From Kribbella soli (lineage in GTDB: Bacteria; Actinomycetota; Actinomycetes; Propionibacteriales; Kribbellaceae), in contig NZ_SJJZ01000002.1 in the NCBI RefSeq assembly GCF_004331345.1, positions 744,001-808,000 on the forward strand: DNA of 64,000 nucleotides. The letters run 5' to 3'. Position numbers and translations under genes: made by a program. Below, one piece after another: positions 25,134 to 33,617 of this stretch. Positions within the stretch are counted from its first letter, which is position 1. The number at the start of each line of letters is the position of its first letter. The notes beneath the pieces are model-generated. The model did no database searches. It saw only the letters and a list, made by a program, of their open reading frames with translations, and was not told where the DNA came from.

Positions 25134-27488
25134 ATGCCTGCGCCGTTCCGGGGAACGATCAATGTCGATATCCGCGACTCCGTGCCGGATTGGACGCCGT
25201 TCGAGCCGCCGAAGGCACCGGAGGGCGCGCCGAATGTCGTCTACATCGTGCTCGACGATGTCGGGTTCTCGGCGATGAGCTGCTACGGCGGCCCGATCGA
25301 GACCCCCAACATCGACGCGATCGCCGCGCGCGGGGTGCGCTTCACCCAGTGGCACACAACCGCGCTGTGCTCGCCGACCCGGTCGGCGCTGCTCACCGGT
25401 CGCAACCACACCCGCAACAGCATGGCGTGCATCACCGAGGCGGCGATCGGATTCCCGAACGCGAGCGGCACGATCCCACCAGAGAACGGGATGCTGTCGG
25501 AGATCCTCGGAGAGCGCGGCTGGAACACCTACATGGTGGGCAAGTGGCACCTGTGCCCCACCGACGAGATGAACCTCGCGTCGACTCGTCGCAACTGGCC
25601 GAGCGGCCGGGGCTTCCAACGGTGGTACGGGTTCCTCGGGGCCGAGACGAACCAGTGGTACCCCGACCTCGTCTACGACAACCACCCGGTCGATCAGCCG
25701 CGCTCGCCCGCGGAGGGCTACCACCTGACCGACGACATCACCGACAAGGCGATCGAGTTCATCAAGGACGCCAAGGCGATCGCTCCGGACAAGCCGTTCC
25801 TCCTGTACTACGCACCTGGCGCCTGCCACGCACCGCACCACGCGCCGAAGGAGTGGATCGAGAAGTTCGCCGGCCGCTTCGATCAGGGCTACGAGGCGCT
25901 GCGGGAGGAGACCCTGGCGCGGCAGAAGAAACTCGGTCTGGTGCCGGAAGACACCGAACTGCCTCCGCTGAACCCGATCGGCACACCCCAGACGCGCAGC
26001 GGCCCGGACCACCAGCCGTTCCCGGAGCTCGACTACACCCGGCCATGGGACACGCTGAACGCCGACGAGCAGCGCCTCTTCGCCCGGATGGCAGAGGTGT
26101 ACGCCGGATTCCTCGGGCACGCCGACCACCACATCGGCCGGCTGCTCGGCTACCTGGAGCAGACCGAGCAGTTGGACAACACCCTGGTCGTCGTCGTGTC
26201 CGACAACGGTGCGAGCGGCGAAGGCGGCCCGAACGGCTCGGTCAACGAGATGAAGTTCGCCAACGGGATCGCCGACGATCTGGCCGAGAACCTCGCCAAG
26301 CTCGACGAGCTGGGTGGTACGAAGACCTACAACCACTACCCGAACGGCTGGGCGATGGCGTTCAACACCCCGTTCAAGATGTGGAAGCGCTACGAGTTCA
26401 ACGGCGGTACGGCGGACCCCTGCATCATCTCATGGCCGAAGGGCGCGCGGGCACGCGGCGAGCTCCGCCACCAGTACCACCACGCGATCGACGTCGTCCC
26501 GACGATCCTCGACGTACTCGGCGTCGAAGCCCCCGAGGCGATCAAGGGCCACGCTCAGAGCGCCTTCGACGGCATCAGCATGCGCGGCAGCCTCGACGAC
26601 GCGTCCGCCGACTCCGGGCGAAAGACACAGTTCTACTCGATGCTGGGATCTCGCTCGATCTACCACGAGGGCTGGAAGGCGGTCACCACCCACCCGACCG
26701 TGTCCGGCTGGGCCAACTTCAACGCCGACGAATGGGAGCTGTACCACGTCGACGTCGACCGGTCCGAGATCACGAATCTCGCGGCAGAGCAGCCGGACAG
26801 GCTGCGCGAGCTGGTGAACATCTGGTTCGCCGAGGCCGGCGCGAACAACGCCTTCCCGCTCGACGATCGCTCCGCGCTGGAGATCCTCAGCACTCCCCGG
26901 CCCCAGCTGAGCGCTGCGAAGGACCGGTACGTGTACTACCCGGACACCGCCCCGGTCTCGGAGTGGCAGGCGGTCAACACCCGTAACCGCTCCTTCTCGA
27001 TCGGCGCGCTCGTCGACATCCCGGCACCGGGAGCCGAAGGTGTGCTGTTCGCGATGGGTGCCAGATTCGGTGGCCATGCTCTGTACGTGAAGGGCAACCG
27101 GCTGCACTACGTGAACAGCTTCGTCGGCGCGATCGAGCAGCAGGTCGTCGGGACGAAGGACATCCCGACGGGTGAGAACCTGCTCCTGTCGGCTTCCTTC
27201 GAGAAGCAAGGGATGGACCCCGACGCCGCGACCGGAACACTCTCGCTGTACCACGGGGACGAGAAGGTCGGTGAGGGACGCATCAAGACCCAGCTCGGGG
27301 CCTTCGCCATCGCAGGTTCAGGCCTGTACATCGGCAGGCACAACGGCGAGCCGATCACTGACGACTACCCGGGTGAGCCCCCGCATGCCTTCACCGGCGG
27401 CACGATCAACCGGGTGGCGATCGATGTCAGCGGCGAGCCGTACCTGGACCTCGAACGCGAGGCCGCCCTGATGCTGATGCGCGAGTAG
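25134..27488 (+). CDS. Type I arylsulfatase
   Basis: A 784-residue sulfatase. The formylglycine motif C79-S-P-T-R is intact. Metal-binding Asp41-Asp42 (LDDVG), K137/H139 (GKWHL) and the VVSDNGASGEGG loop near residue 355 complete the active site. It hydrolyses sulfate esters and needs a formylglycine-generating enzyme, which is not in this window. No signal peptide is visible, so it is probably cytoplasmic. The ~150-residue C-terminal extension looks like a beta-sandwich. Lying between a SulP transporter and a HAD hydrolase, it suggests uptake and cleavage of a sulfated compound. Confidence 0.93.
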   Translation: MPAPFRGTINVDIRDSVPDWTPFEPPKAPEGAPNVVYIVLDDVGFSAMSCYGGPIETPNIDAIAARGVRFTQWHTTALCSPTRSALLTGRNHTRNSMACITEAAIGFPNASGTIPPENGMLSEILGERGWNTYMVGKWHLCPTDEMNLASTRRNWPSGRGFQRWYGFLGAETNQWYPDLVYDNHPVDQPRSPAEGYHLTDDITDKAIEFIKDAKAIAPDKPFLLYYAPGACHAPHHAPKEWIEKFAGRFDQGYEALREETLARQKKLGLVPEDTELPPLNPIGTPQTRSGPDHQPFPELDYTRPWDTLNADEQRLFARMAEVYAGFLGHADHHIGRLLGYLEQTEQLDNTLVVVVSDNGASGEGGPNGSVNEMKFANGIADDLAENLAKLDELGGTKTYNHYPNGWAMAFNTPFKMWKRYEFNGGTADPCIISWPKGARARGELRHQYHHAIDVVPTILDVLGVEAPEAIKGHAQSAFDGISMRGSLDDASADSGRKTQFYSMLGSRSIYHEGWKAVTTHPTVSGWANFNADEWELYHVDVDRSEITNLAAEQPDRLRELVNIWFAEAGANNAFPLDDRSALEILSTPRPQLSAAKDRYVYYPDTAPVSEWQAVNTRNRSFSIGALVDIPAPGAEGVLFAMGARFGGHALYVKGNRLHYVNSFVGAIEQQVVGTKDIPTGENLLLSASFEKQGMDPDAATGTLSLYHGDEKVGEGRIKTQLGAFAIAGSGLYIGRHNGEPITDDYPGEPPHAFTGGTINRVAIDVSGEPYLDLEREAALMLMRE

Positions 27489-27490
27489 AC

Positions 27491-28420
27491 ATGCTGACGT
27501 CCTGGCAGGACACGCCGGCTCGACAGGCGATCGTGGACTACGTCGAGCGGGCAGTGCAGGAGGGCGGGGCGCAGTACGTTCCGCCCTCCGAGCGGATCGC
27601 CGTGTTCGACAACGACGGCACGCTCTGGTGCGAGAAGCCGATGCCGCTCGAACTCGGATTCATCCTGCAACGTCTCGCGGAGATGGCCGAACGAGACCCG
27701 AGCCTCCGAGCGCGGCAGCCGTGGCAGGCCGCCCGGGACAAGGACTACGCCTGGCTCGGTGGCGTGATTACCAGGCACTACCACGGCGACGACAGCGACG
27801 TGAAGGTGCTCATGGGCGGCATCCTTCAGGCGTTCGCAGCGATGAGTGTCGACACCTACGCGGAGCTGGCCGAGCGCTTCCTGCTGACTACCCGCCACCC
27901 GACGCTCGGCCGGCGGTTCCGGGACTGCACCTACCTCCCGATGGTCGAACTGTTGAGCTACCTCGAGGCCTACGGGTTCACGACGTACATCGCGTCCGGA
28001 GGCGACCGCGACTTCATGCGACCGGTCACCTCCGACATCTACGGTATTCCCGCCGAGCGCGTCATCGGCAGCTCGGCCGGGCTGCGGTACCAGGATGACG
28101 ACACCGGAGGATCGCTCGTGTACCAGGCCGAGATGGACGTCTTCGACGACGGCCCGATGAAACCTGTCCGCATCTGGAGCCGGACCGGCCGGCGGCCTGT
28201 CGTTGCCGCCGGCAACTCCAACGGCGACATCCCGATGCTCCGGTACGCCGGACGTCCCCAGCGTCCCGGACTACGGCTGCTGATCCTGCACGACGACGAG
28301 GAACGCGAGTTCAGCTACACCTCAGGCGCCGAGACGTCACTCGAGCAGGCCCGCGCCGAGGACTGGACGGTCGTCAGCATCAAGAACGACTGGGCAACAG
28401 TCTTCGCCGACGAAGCCTGA
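27491..28420 (+). CDS. HAD-superfamily phosphatase
   Basis: A 309-residue protein with HAD motif I FDNDGTLW (residues 39-46, nucleophile Asp40 and Asp42), motif II around YIASGGDRDF and motif IV AAGNSNGDIPML. It probably dephosphorylates a small molecule or phospholipid headgroup. It starts 2 bp after the sulfatase stop, so translation is coupled. Unlike some homologues, it shows no lipoprotein signal. Confidence 0.88.
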   Translation: MLTSWQDTPARQAIVDYVERAVQEGGAQYVPPSERIAVFDNDGTLWCEKPMPLELGFILQRLAEMAERDPSLRARQPWQAARDKDYAWLGGVITRHYHGDDSDVKVLMGGILQAFAAMSVDTYAELAERFLLTTRHPTLGRRFRDCTYLPMVELLSYLEAYGFTTYIASGGDRDFMRPVTSDIYGIPAERVIGSSAGLRYQDDDTGGSLVYQAEMDVFDDGPMKPVRIWSRTGRRPVVAAGNSNGDIPMLRYAGRPQRPGLRLLILHDDEEREFSYTSGAETSLEQARAEDWTVVSIKNDWATVFADEA

Positions 28421-28434
28421 GGCACAGTCGGCGG

Positions 28435-29106
28435 CTAGAAGCTCCCCAGTCCCTTGCCGATCATGACCACGCCGATGACGAGGAGAAGAACTGCCATGAC
28501 GACCGTGTTCTCCCGGACCAGCCATCCGCGCAGAGCCTCGAGCGGTTCGGCCATTCGCTCGGCGGCCGCAAGGTAGGCAATGACCGGCACCGCGACGGTG
28601 GACGCGGCGATCGCCGTGAAGACGACGATGACGACGACGGTCTGACCGGTGCCGAGGTCACCACCGCCGATCGCGATGCCCGCCCCGGCGGCCATGATGA
28701 GGTTCTTGGGGTTCAGCGCTGACAGGAGAACGCCGAGGCCGAGGCCCTTGACCGGGGTCAGGGTGTCGATCGCCGACATCCATTTCGGCAGCTCGGGCGC
28801 CACCTCGTCGCGTGGACGGGCCCGCCATTGTTTGGCGGCCAAGAGGATCAGAAGCACGCCGAGGATGAGTTTGATCGTGCCCTGGATCGGCTTCGAGGCG
28901 TCGGAATCGTCCTCGGGCAGGAGTGCCGAGAGGAGAGTGAAGGCGACGACCGCGATGACGACCCCGGCGATCCAGCCGACGAGGAACCCGACGCTGGTCG
29001 TCTTCGCGTTCGGCGACAACAGCATGAGAATCGCCGCGATGATGGGGATCGGGCTGATCGCGACCCCCAGCGCGAGGGGAAGGATCTCGCCGATAACGCC
29101 GCCCAT
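28435..29106 (-). CDS. GAP/Sap-family membrane protein (LysE-like fold)
   Basis: A 223-residue protein with six helices. [34 protein letters not shown] and [20 protein letters not shown] are hallmarks of the GAP (Sap, sulfolipid-addressing protein) family, related to LysE exporters. Mycobacterial members affect glycolipid transport; here the substrate is unknown. It is the last gene of an operon with GH15, 7 bp after it. Confidence 0.82.
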   Translation of the reverse strand: MGGVIGEILPLALGVAISPIPIIAAILMLLSPNAKTTSVGFLVGWIAGVVIAVVAFTLLSALLPEDDSDASKPIQGTIKLILGVLLILLAAKQWRARPRDEVAPELPKWMSAIDTLTPVKGLGLGVLLSALNPKNLIMAAGAGIAIGGGDLGTGQTVVVIVVFTAIAASTVAVPVIAYLAAAERMAEPLEALRGWLVRENTVVMAVLLLVIGVVMIGKGLGSF

Positions 29107-29113
29107 CGGGCTA

Positions 29114-30952
29114 TCAATGCTGTTTTCGGTCGAGTTGGGCGTCCAGGGTCATGGCTGCGTCGATCAGGGCGAGGTGGGTGAACGCCTGCGGGAAGTTGCC
29201 GATCTGCTCGCCGGTCAGGGCGATCTCCTCGGAGTACAGGCCGAGGTGGTTGGAGTAGGTGAGCATCTTCTCGAAGGTGAGCCGTGCCTCCTCGACCCGG
29301 CCGGCCTTGCCGAGCGCGTCGACGTACATGAAGGTGCACAGCGAGAACGTGCCTTCCGAGCCGCGGAGGCCGTCCGGTGACGCCTCCGGGTTGTAGCGAT
29401 AGACGAGGCTGTCGGTGACCAGCTCGGAGTCCATCGCCCGCAACGTCGACAGCCACAACGGATCCTGCGGTGCGATGAACTCCACCGTCGGCATGCGCAG
29501 CAATGACGAGTCGAGCACCTTGCCGCCGTACTGCTGCACGAACGCACCGCGTTCCGAGTCGAACCCGCGAGCCATGACCTGGTCGTAGATCGCGTCCCGG
29601 GCACGGATCCACTGGTCCACCGGCCCTGGCCGGGACCGGGTGGTGGCGAGCCGGATCGCCCGATCGAACGCGGTCCAGCACATCACCCGGCCATAGGTGA
29701 AGTCCTTGCGACCGCCCCGGGTCTCCCAGATGCCCTCCTCGGGCTGATCCCAGTTGTCGGTCAGCCAGTCGAGCAGGTCCCGGACCTCGAGCCAGCCCTG
29801 GTGGCCCATGGTCAGGCCGCGCTGGTCGGCGAAGTAGAGGCTGTCCAGTGCTTCGCCGTAGATGTCCAGCTGCAGTTGGCCGGAGGCACCGTTGCCGATG
29901 TGCACCGGGCGGGAGCCGCGGTACCCCTCCCAGTGCCCCAGGGTCTCCTCGGCGAGGTCGGAGGACCCGTCGACCCGGTACATGATGTTGAGCGGTCCAC
30001 TGGCTCCGCCGGCCTTCTCCTGCACGCGGTCCCGCAGCCAGCCGGCGAAGGCGCCGGCCTCCTCGGTGAACCCCATCCGGAGCAGTGCGTAGACGGAGAA
30101 GGACGCGTCCCGGATCCAGGTGTAGCGGTAGTCCCAGTTCCGCTCACCGCCGATCTGCTCCGGCAGCGCGGCCGTCGGCGCAGCCACCAGTCCACCCGTC
30201 GGCGCGTAGGTCATCAGCTTCAGCGTGATCGCCGAGCGCTGGAGCATCTCACGCCAGCGACCCGTGTAGGTGGACTGCGCCAACCAGGTCCGCCAGAAGC
30301 CGGCTGTGTCGTCGAGCAACTGCTGCGCCTCGGCGACCCGGATCTCCCGTGGCGGCCCGTCGGCCGCGGTCTCGAGCATCACCCCGCGCTGTTGCCCGGC
30401 CTCAAGGGTGAACGAGACCTGTACGTCGCCGCCGTCGTCCACCCGCGGCTGAATCAGACGCGCGTCCTCGGGCTCACGCACGATGTGGACGGTCAGCGTC
30501 GAGCCGTCGCTCGTGCAGACACCGCCGTGTTCGGTCGCGTGCCACTGATGAGCCTCGCGCCCGTAGTCGAACCGTGGCGCGATCTCCATGTCGAACGTCA
30601 TCCGGCCGCGGACGCAGCGCAGCAGCCGCACGATCCGGTGGTTCTGGGTCGCGTGCGTGCTGCTCGTCGCCGGCATGAAGTCGATCACCTCACCGACGCC
30701 GGCCTCAGTGAGGAAACGCGTGATGAGGATGGCCGTGTCCGGGAAGTACAGCTGTTTGGTCTCGAAGGTGCCGTGGGCCGGGCGGATCCGGAAGTGGCCG
30801 CCCTTCTCGTGGTCCAGCAGCGCCCCGAACACACTCGGCGAGTCGAAGCGGGGCGCACAGAACCAGTCGATCGAGCCGTCGGTGCTGACGAGGGCGGCCG
30901 TCTGCAGGTCCCCGATCAGGCCGTGATCCGCGATCAGCGGGTAGTCCTTCAT
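29114..30952 (-). CDS. GH15 glycoside hydrolase (glucoamylase/trehalase type)
   Basis: A 612-residue protein in the bacterial GH15 layout: N-terminal beta-sandwich ([32 protein letters not shown]) and a C-terminal (alpha/alpha)6 barrel with [18 protein letters not shown] and the [19 protein letters not shown] end motif. Mycobacterial and Streptomyces relatives hydrolyse trehalose or short alpha-glucans. Cytoplasmic; no signal peptide. Breakdown of trehalose or storage glucan would fit a stress-related operon with DUF1269 and a small secreted protein. Confidence 0.92.
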   Translation of the reverse strand: MKDYPLIADHGLIGDLQTAALVSTDGSIDWFCAPRFDSPSVFGALLDHEKGGHFRIRPAHGTFETKQLYFPDTAILITRFLTEAGVGEVIDFMPATSSTHATQNHRIVRLLRCVRGRMTFDMEIAPRFDYGREAHQWHATEHGGVCTSDGSTLTVHIVREPEDARLIQPRVDDGGDVQVSFTLEAGQQRGVMLETAADGPPREIRVAEAQQLLDDTAGFWRTWLAQSTYTGRWREMLQRSAITLKLMTYAPTGGLVAAPTAALPEQIGGERNWDYRYTWIRDASFSVYALLRMGFTEEAGAFAGWLRDRVQEKAGGASGPLNIMYRVDGSSDLAEETLGHWEGYRGSRPVHIGNGASGQLQLDIYGEALDSLYFADQRGLTMGHQGWLEVRDLLDWLTDNWDQPEEGIWETRGGRKDFTYGRVMCWTAFDRAIRLATTRSRPGPVDQWIRARDAIYDQVMARGFDSERGAFVQQYGGKVLDSSLLRMPTVEFIAPQDPLWLSTLRAMDSELVTDSLVYRYNPEASPDGLRGSEGTFSLCTFMYVDALGKAGRVEEARLTFEKMLTYSNHLGLYSEEIALTGEQIGNFPQAFTHLALIDAAMTLDAQLDRKQH

Positions 30953-30973
30953 GTCGGCTCTCCTCGTGATGGG

Positions 30974-31468
30974 TCAGCTTCCTGGACAGCTCTGTGTCAA
31001 CGTGGTGGCGAACGACGACGCCGCCGTACCGACGTGCTGGAGCGCTGTATTGATCGCTGGCGCCTTCTGCCTCAGGGTGTCCGCGCTCAACCCGGTCGCC
31101 GCGGTTTCCAACTCTGAGAATGCCGTCTTCACACTCGCGACGGCCGGCTGCAGGGCAGCGGATGCCGACGCTGCCGCAGCGCCCAGACTGCTCTTGACGT
31201 TGGCCATGGCGGTCTTCAACGCGGTGAGACCGTCCTGCAAGGGCTCCACGCTCATGAGCGCTTGAAGCGAGGACTCCAAGCCAGAGGAGGCAGCGCAGTC
31301 GGCCGCGGGCTCACCTGGTGCCTGCGTACCTGTTGCTGCCGGCGCTGCAGTCGGTGACGGGTTGGTCGAACCCTCTGTCGAGCTGTCACTGCAAGCCGTC
31401 GGCCCAACGAGCAGGGCAACGGTCACCAGTGCGGCGAGGACCGATCGGCGTACGCCGATTCGCGGCAT
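30974..31468 (-). CDS. Putative small lipoprotein, Ala-rich
   Basis: A 164-residue protein with a signal peptide (RRSVLAALVTVALLVGPTAC). Cys26 could be lipidated, although the -3 Pro makes the lipobox atypical. A Ser/Thr/Pro/Ala linker (27-55) leads to a helical Ala-rich domain with repeated small residues (residues about 60-150). Likely on the outer face of the membrane. Function unknown. It sits 15 bp after DUF1269 and 21 bp before GH15. Confidence 0.7.
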   Translation of the reverse strand: MPRIGVRRSVLAALVTVALLVGPTACSDSSTEGSTNPSPTAAPAATGTQAPGEPAADCAASSGLESSLQALMSVEPLQDGLTALKTAMANVKSSLGAAAASASAALQPAVASVKTAFSELETAATGLSADTLRQKAPAINTALQHVGTAASSFATTLTQSCPGS

Positions 31469-31483
31469 GGCTTCTCCTCGGGA

Positions 31484-31984
31484 CTACTTGGCCGCGTTCT
31501 TGACCTCCGTCGCACTGTCCGCGTCGACCTCGTGCTTGGTCACCTTCTGCGCATGCGACAGCGCCTTGTCGACGTCCGTGACCCAGGTTTCCTCGAACAG
31601 CGCCACGATCCCCGAACTGTTCGCCGGCAGGGTGTCTTCGACGTCGGCCTTGATCGCCTTCTTCTCCCGGTGGGACTTGAGGCCACCGATACCAAGTCCC
31701 GCGCCCGCACCGACCGCCGCACCGGCCAGCAGGCTCGGTGGGAAGATGAGGCCGATGACCGCGCCACCGACCGCGCCCCAGACAGCGCCCTTCCGGGCCG
31801 TGTGGAAGTCGTCGTCGACGGCGATCTTGCCGTCGGGACCGCGGCTGACGAGGACCAGCCCGTCGACCTTGATCAGATCGTCCGACGCAGCCTGCTTGAT
31901 CGCGTCCCAATCACCTCGCGCCGCCTCCGCGTCCGGGTACGCGGCGATGTACAGGTCGACTGGAGCCTTGATGTCAGATCCCAC
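31484..31984 (-). CDS. DUF1269 family protein
   Basis: A 166-residue protein from a GTG at 31984 preceded by AAGAGGAG; a longer frame to 32116 lacks support. DUF1269 features: VDLYIAAYPDAEAARGDWDAI at the start, DDFHTARKGAVWGAVGGAVIGLIFPPSLLAGAAVGAGAG as a glycine-zipper-like hydrophobic hairpin (residues about 62-105), and a charged end. Members are thought to associate with membranes. First gene of a four-gene operon; two operator-like sites lie upstream. Confidence 0.85.
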   Translation of the reverse strand: MGSDIKAPVDLYIAAYPDAEAARGDWDAIKQAASDDLIKVDGLVLVSRGPDGKIAVDDDFHTARKGAVWGAVGGAVIGLIFPPSLLAGAAVGAGAGLGIGGLKSHREKKAIKADVEDTLPANSSGIVALFEETWVTDVDKALSHAQKVTKHEVDADSATEVKNAAK

Positions 31985-32064
31985 GGGTCTCTCCTCTTGA
32001 TCAGGCGGCCGCGGCCGCACGAGTCCGAGGTTCCTCACGATGCCTCCGGCTCCGGCGTGCTGCC

Positions 32065-32081
32065 TCACCCCGGGCGGACTA
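32065..32081. promoter_or_regulatory. TCAYCC-N5-GGRTGA site 13 (weaker)
   Basis: TCACCCCGGGCGGACTA matches 10 of 12 positions, upstream of the DUF1269 operon, 41 bp from site 14. Confidence 0.35.
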
Positions 32082-32105
32082 GGTGCTCCGATCGGCGCCG
32101 TCAAT

Positions 32106-32122
32106 TCACCCCGCACGGATGA
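32106..32122. promoter_or_regulatory. TCAYCC-N5-GGRTGA site 14
   Basis: TCACCCCGCACGGATGA matches all 12 positions in the divergent gap between DUF1269 and the 99-residue membrane gene; it ends 68 bp before the latter's ATG. Confidence 0.6.
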
Positions 32123-32190
32123 TGCTCACCGTCCGTCCGCACGCGACGATCCATGTCAACCGTCGACCATGACTGCGCGAGAGGAACGAC

Positions 32191-32490
32191 ATGGGCTGCT
32201 TGTTCGCATTGATGGCCGGTGTCTTCCCGCGCTTCGCGCTGCTGATCCTGTGGATCGCGCGCCCCAAATTCGTGGACGAGGCCTTCGACGGCTGGTTCTG
32301 GCCGCTGCTCGGCATCATCTTCCTGCCGTTCGCGACGCTCATGTACGTCGTCCTGCACACCGGCGGCGGCCTGCACGGATTCGACTGGGGCTGGATCATC
32401 TTCGCCGGCATCCTCGACATCGTCCACTGGGGCGCCGGCTGGACCCAACGCCGCCAGGCCCCCGGCTACCCAGGCACCGTCCAGATATGA
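32191..32490 (+). CDS. Small three-helix membrane protein
   Basis: A 99-residue protein, ATG preceded by GAGAGGAACGAC. Hydrophobic helices span residues about 3-22, 36-56 and 64-82. The segment FPRFALLILWIARPKFVDEAFDGWFWPLLGIIFLPFATLMYV resembles small actinobacterial membrane proteins annotated as hypothetical. It is monocistronic and shares operator-like sites with the DUF1269 operon. Confidence 0.72.
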   Translation: MGCLFALMAGVFPRFALLILWIARPKFVDEAFDGWFWPLLGIIFLPFATLMYVVLHTGGGLHGFDWGWIIFAGILDIVHWGAGWTQRRQAPGYPGTVQI

Positions 32491-32531
32491 CCTAGGCGCA
32501 CGACGGTTGCTGAGAGCCTGTCGCGCGACAC

Positions 32532-32553
32532 CTCCGCCCGAGTCGGGGCGGAG
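32532..32553. terminator. Bidirectional hairpin terminator
   Basis: CTCCGCCC and GGGCGGAG form a perfect 8-bp GC-rich stem with a 6-base loop between convergent genes. No T-run. Confidence 0.6.
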
Positions 32554-32559
32554 CAAGGT

Positions 32560-33276
32560 CTACAGGGCGACCCGGAGGCCGGGATGGGCAAGGATCACAG
32601 GGCATCCTGCTAGCTGAGCTGCCTCGTCGAGAAGGCGCAGGTGGTCCTGCCAAGCGCGCAGGTGGGTGAGGACCAGCAGCTTCGCTCCAGCCTTCGCGGC
32701 CAGCCGGGCCGCGTCTCCGGCGGTGAGATGCCCACGCATCGGACTGTCGGCGTCGAAACCCGACGCCTCGGCGAGCAGTACTCCGCAGCCGTCGGCCAAC
32801 GCCTCGATCGCCGCGCACGGTTCGGTGTCCGCCGTGTAGCACAGGGCGTCGTCAACCCTGGTCGCCCAACACTCGAGATCACCGTGCTGGACCTGGGCGA
32901 GGCGGACCCGCATCGGACCGAGTTCGAGGTCTCCCGCTCGCATCACCGTCGTGGCGAAGTCGTCCGGGTTGGTCGTCAGGACCGAGTTCATGTTCGAAGG
33001 GCCGAACACTCGCAGCGGTCCACAGTCGCTTCCGTCGCGGATCGCCTTGGCCCGGTAGTAGCTGAGCTGCGTCACGTCCGACCAGTGATCGGAGTGCGCG
33101 TGCGACAAGATCACGGCATCGATCTCGTCCGCGGAAGAGTACCGCTGGAGAGGCCCGGCGGCCCCCGCCCCCAGATCAAGCAGCAACCGATACCCGTCCT
33201 TCTCGACCAGATAACTCGACGCGGCAGAATCCGGCCCCGGCGCCGAACCAGAACAACCAACAACTGTCATCCTCAT
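32560..33276 (-). CDS. MBL-fold metallo-hydrolase
   Basis: A 238-residue protein with the metallo-beta-lactamase HxHxDH motif at His59-Ala-His61-Ser-Asp63-His64, a YTADTEPC Asp ligand near residue 150 and GHLTAG His near 183. The size and the MRMTVVGCSGSAPGPDSAASSYLVE start match a group of small actinobacterial MBL hydrolases related to RNase Z and cyclic phosphodiesterases. Substrate unknown; probably a cytoplasmic phosphodiesterase. Confidence 0.88.
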   Translation of the reverse strand: MRMTVVGCSGSAPGPDSAASSYLVEKDGYRLLLDLGAGAAGPLQRYSSADEIDAVILSHAHSDHWSDVTQLSYYRAKAIRDGSDCGPLRVFGPSNMNSVLTTNPDDFATTVMRAGDLELGPMRVRLAQVQHGDLECWATRVDDALCYTADTEPCAAIEALADGCGVLLAEASGFDADSPMRGHLTAGDAARLAAKAGAKLLVLTHLRAWQDHLRLLDEAAQLAGCPVILAHPGLRVAL

Positions 33277-33421
33277 CGCCCAAATCTATCTTCGAGCGGG
33301 GCCCTAGCCGGCCAGGGTTCCGAAGGCGATCAGGCCGAGCGCGCACCAGGCGGGCGCGGGGCTCAGTGGACAGCGTGCAGTCGACGGTGGATTCTGGCCA
33401 TGTACCGAACGGAGGTGGGTC

Positions 33422-33580
33422 ATGCTCGTACTCCTGATCGTTCTCCTCGTCCTTTGGCTCGTCCTGGCGATCGTCGGGTTCGCCATCAAAGGTCTGCTGT
33501 GGCTGGCGTTCATCGCGATCGTGCTGTTCCTGGGCACCAGCGCCATCGGATTCGTCCGCCGCAAGGCAGCCAACCGCTGA
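33422..33580 (+). CDS. Small 52-residue hydrophobic protein
   Basis: A short gene with GGAGG 9 bases before the ATG. The protein is almost entirely two hydrophobic helices (MLVLLIVLLVLWLVLAIVGF and LLWLAFIAIVLFLGTSAIGF) separated by AIKG and ends RRKAANR. Such tiny 'hydrophobic proteins' are widespread in actinobacteria, with unknown function. Confidence 0.72.
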   Translation: MLVLLIVLLVLWLVLAIVGFAIKGLLWLAFIAIVLFLGTSAIGFVRRKAANR

Positions 33581-33596
33581 CCGGCATCCTTCCTGC

Positions 33597-33617
33597 CTGA
33601 TCGGTCGTCGCGATCAG
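33597..33617. terminator. Bidirectional hairpin terminator
   Basis: CTGATCG and CGATCAG form a perfect 7-bp stem with a 7-base loop between the small hydrophobic gene and the convergent glycosidase. Confidence 0.5.
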
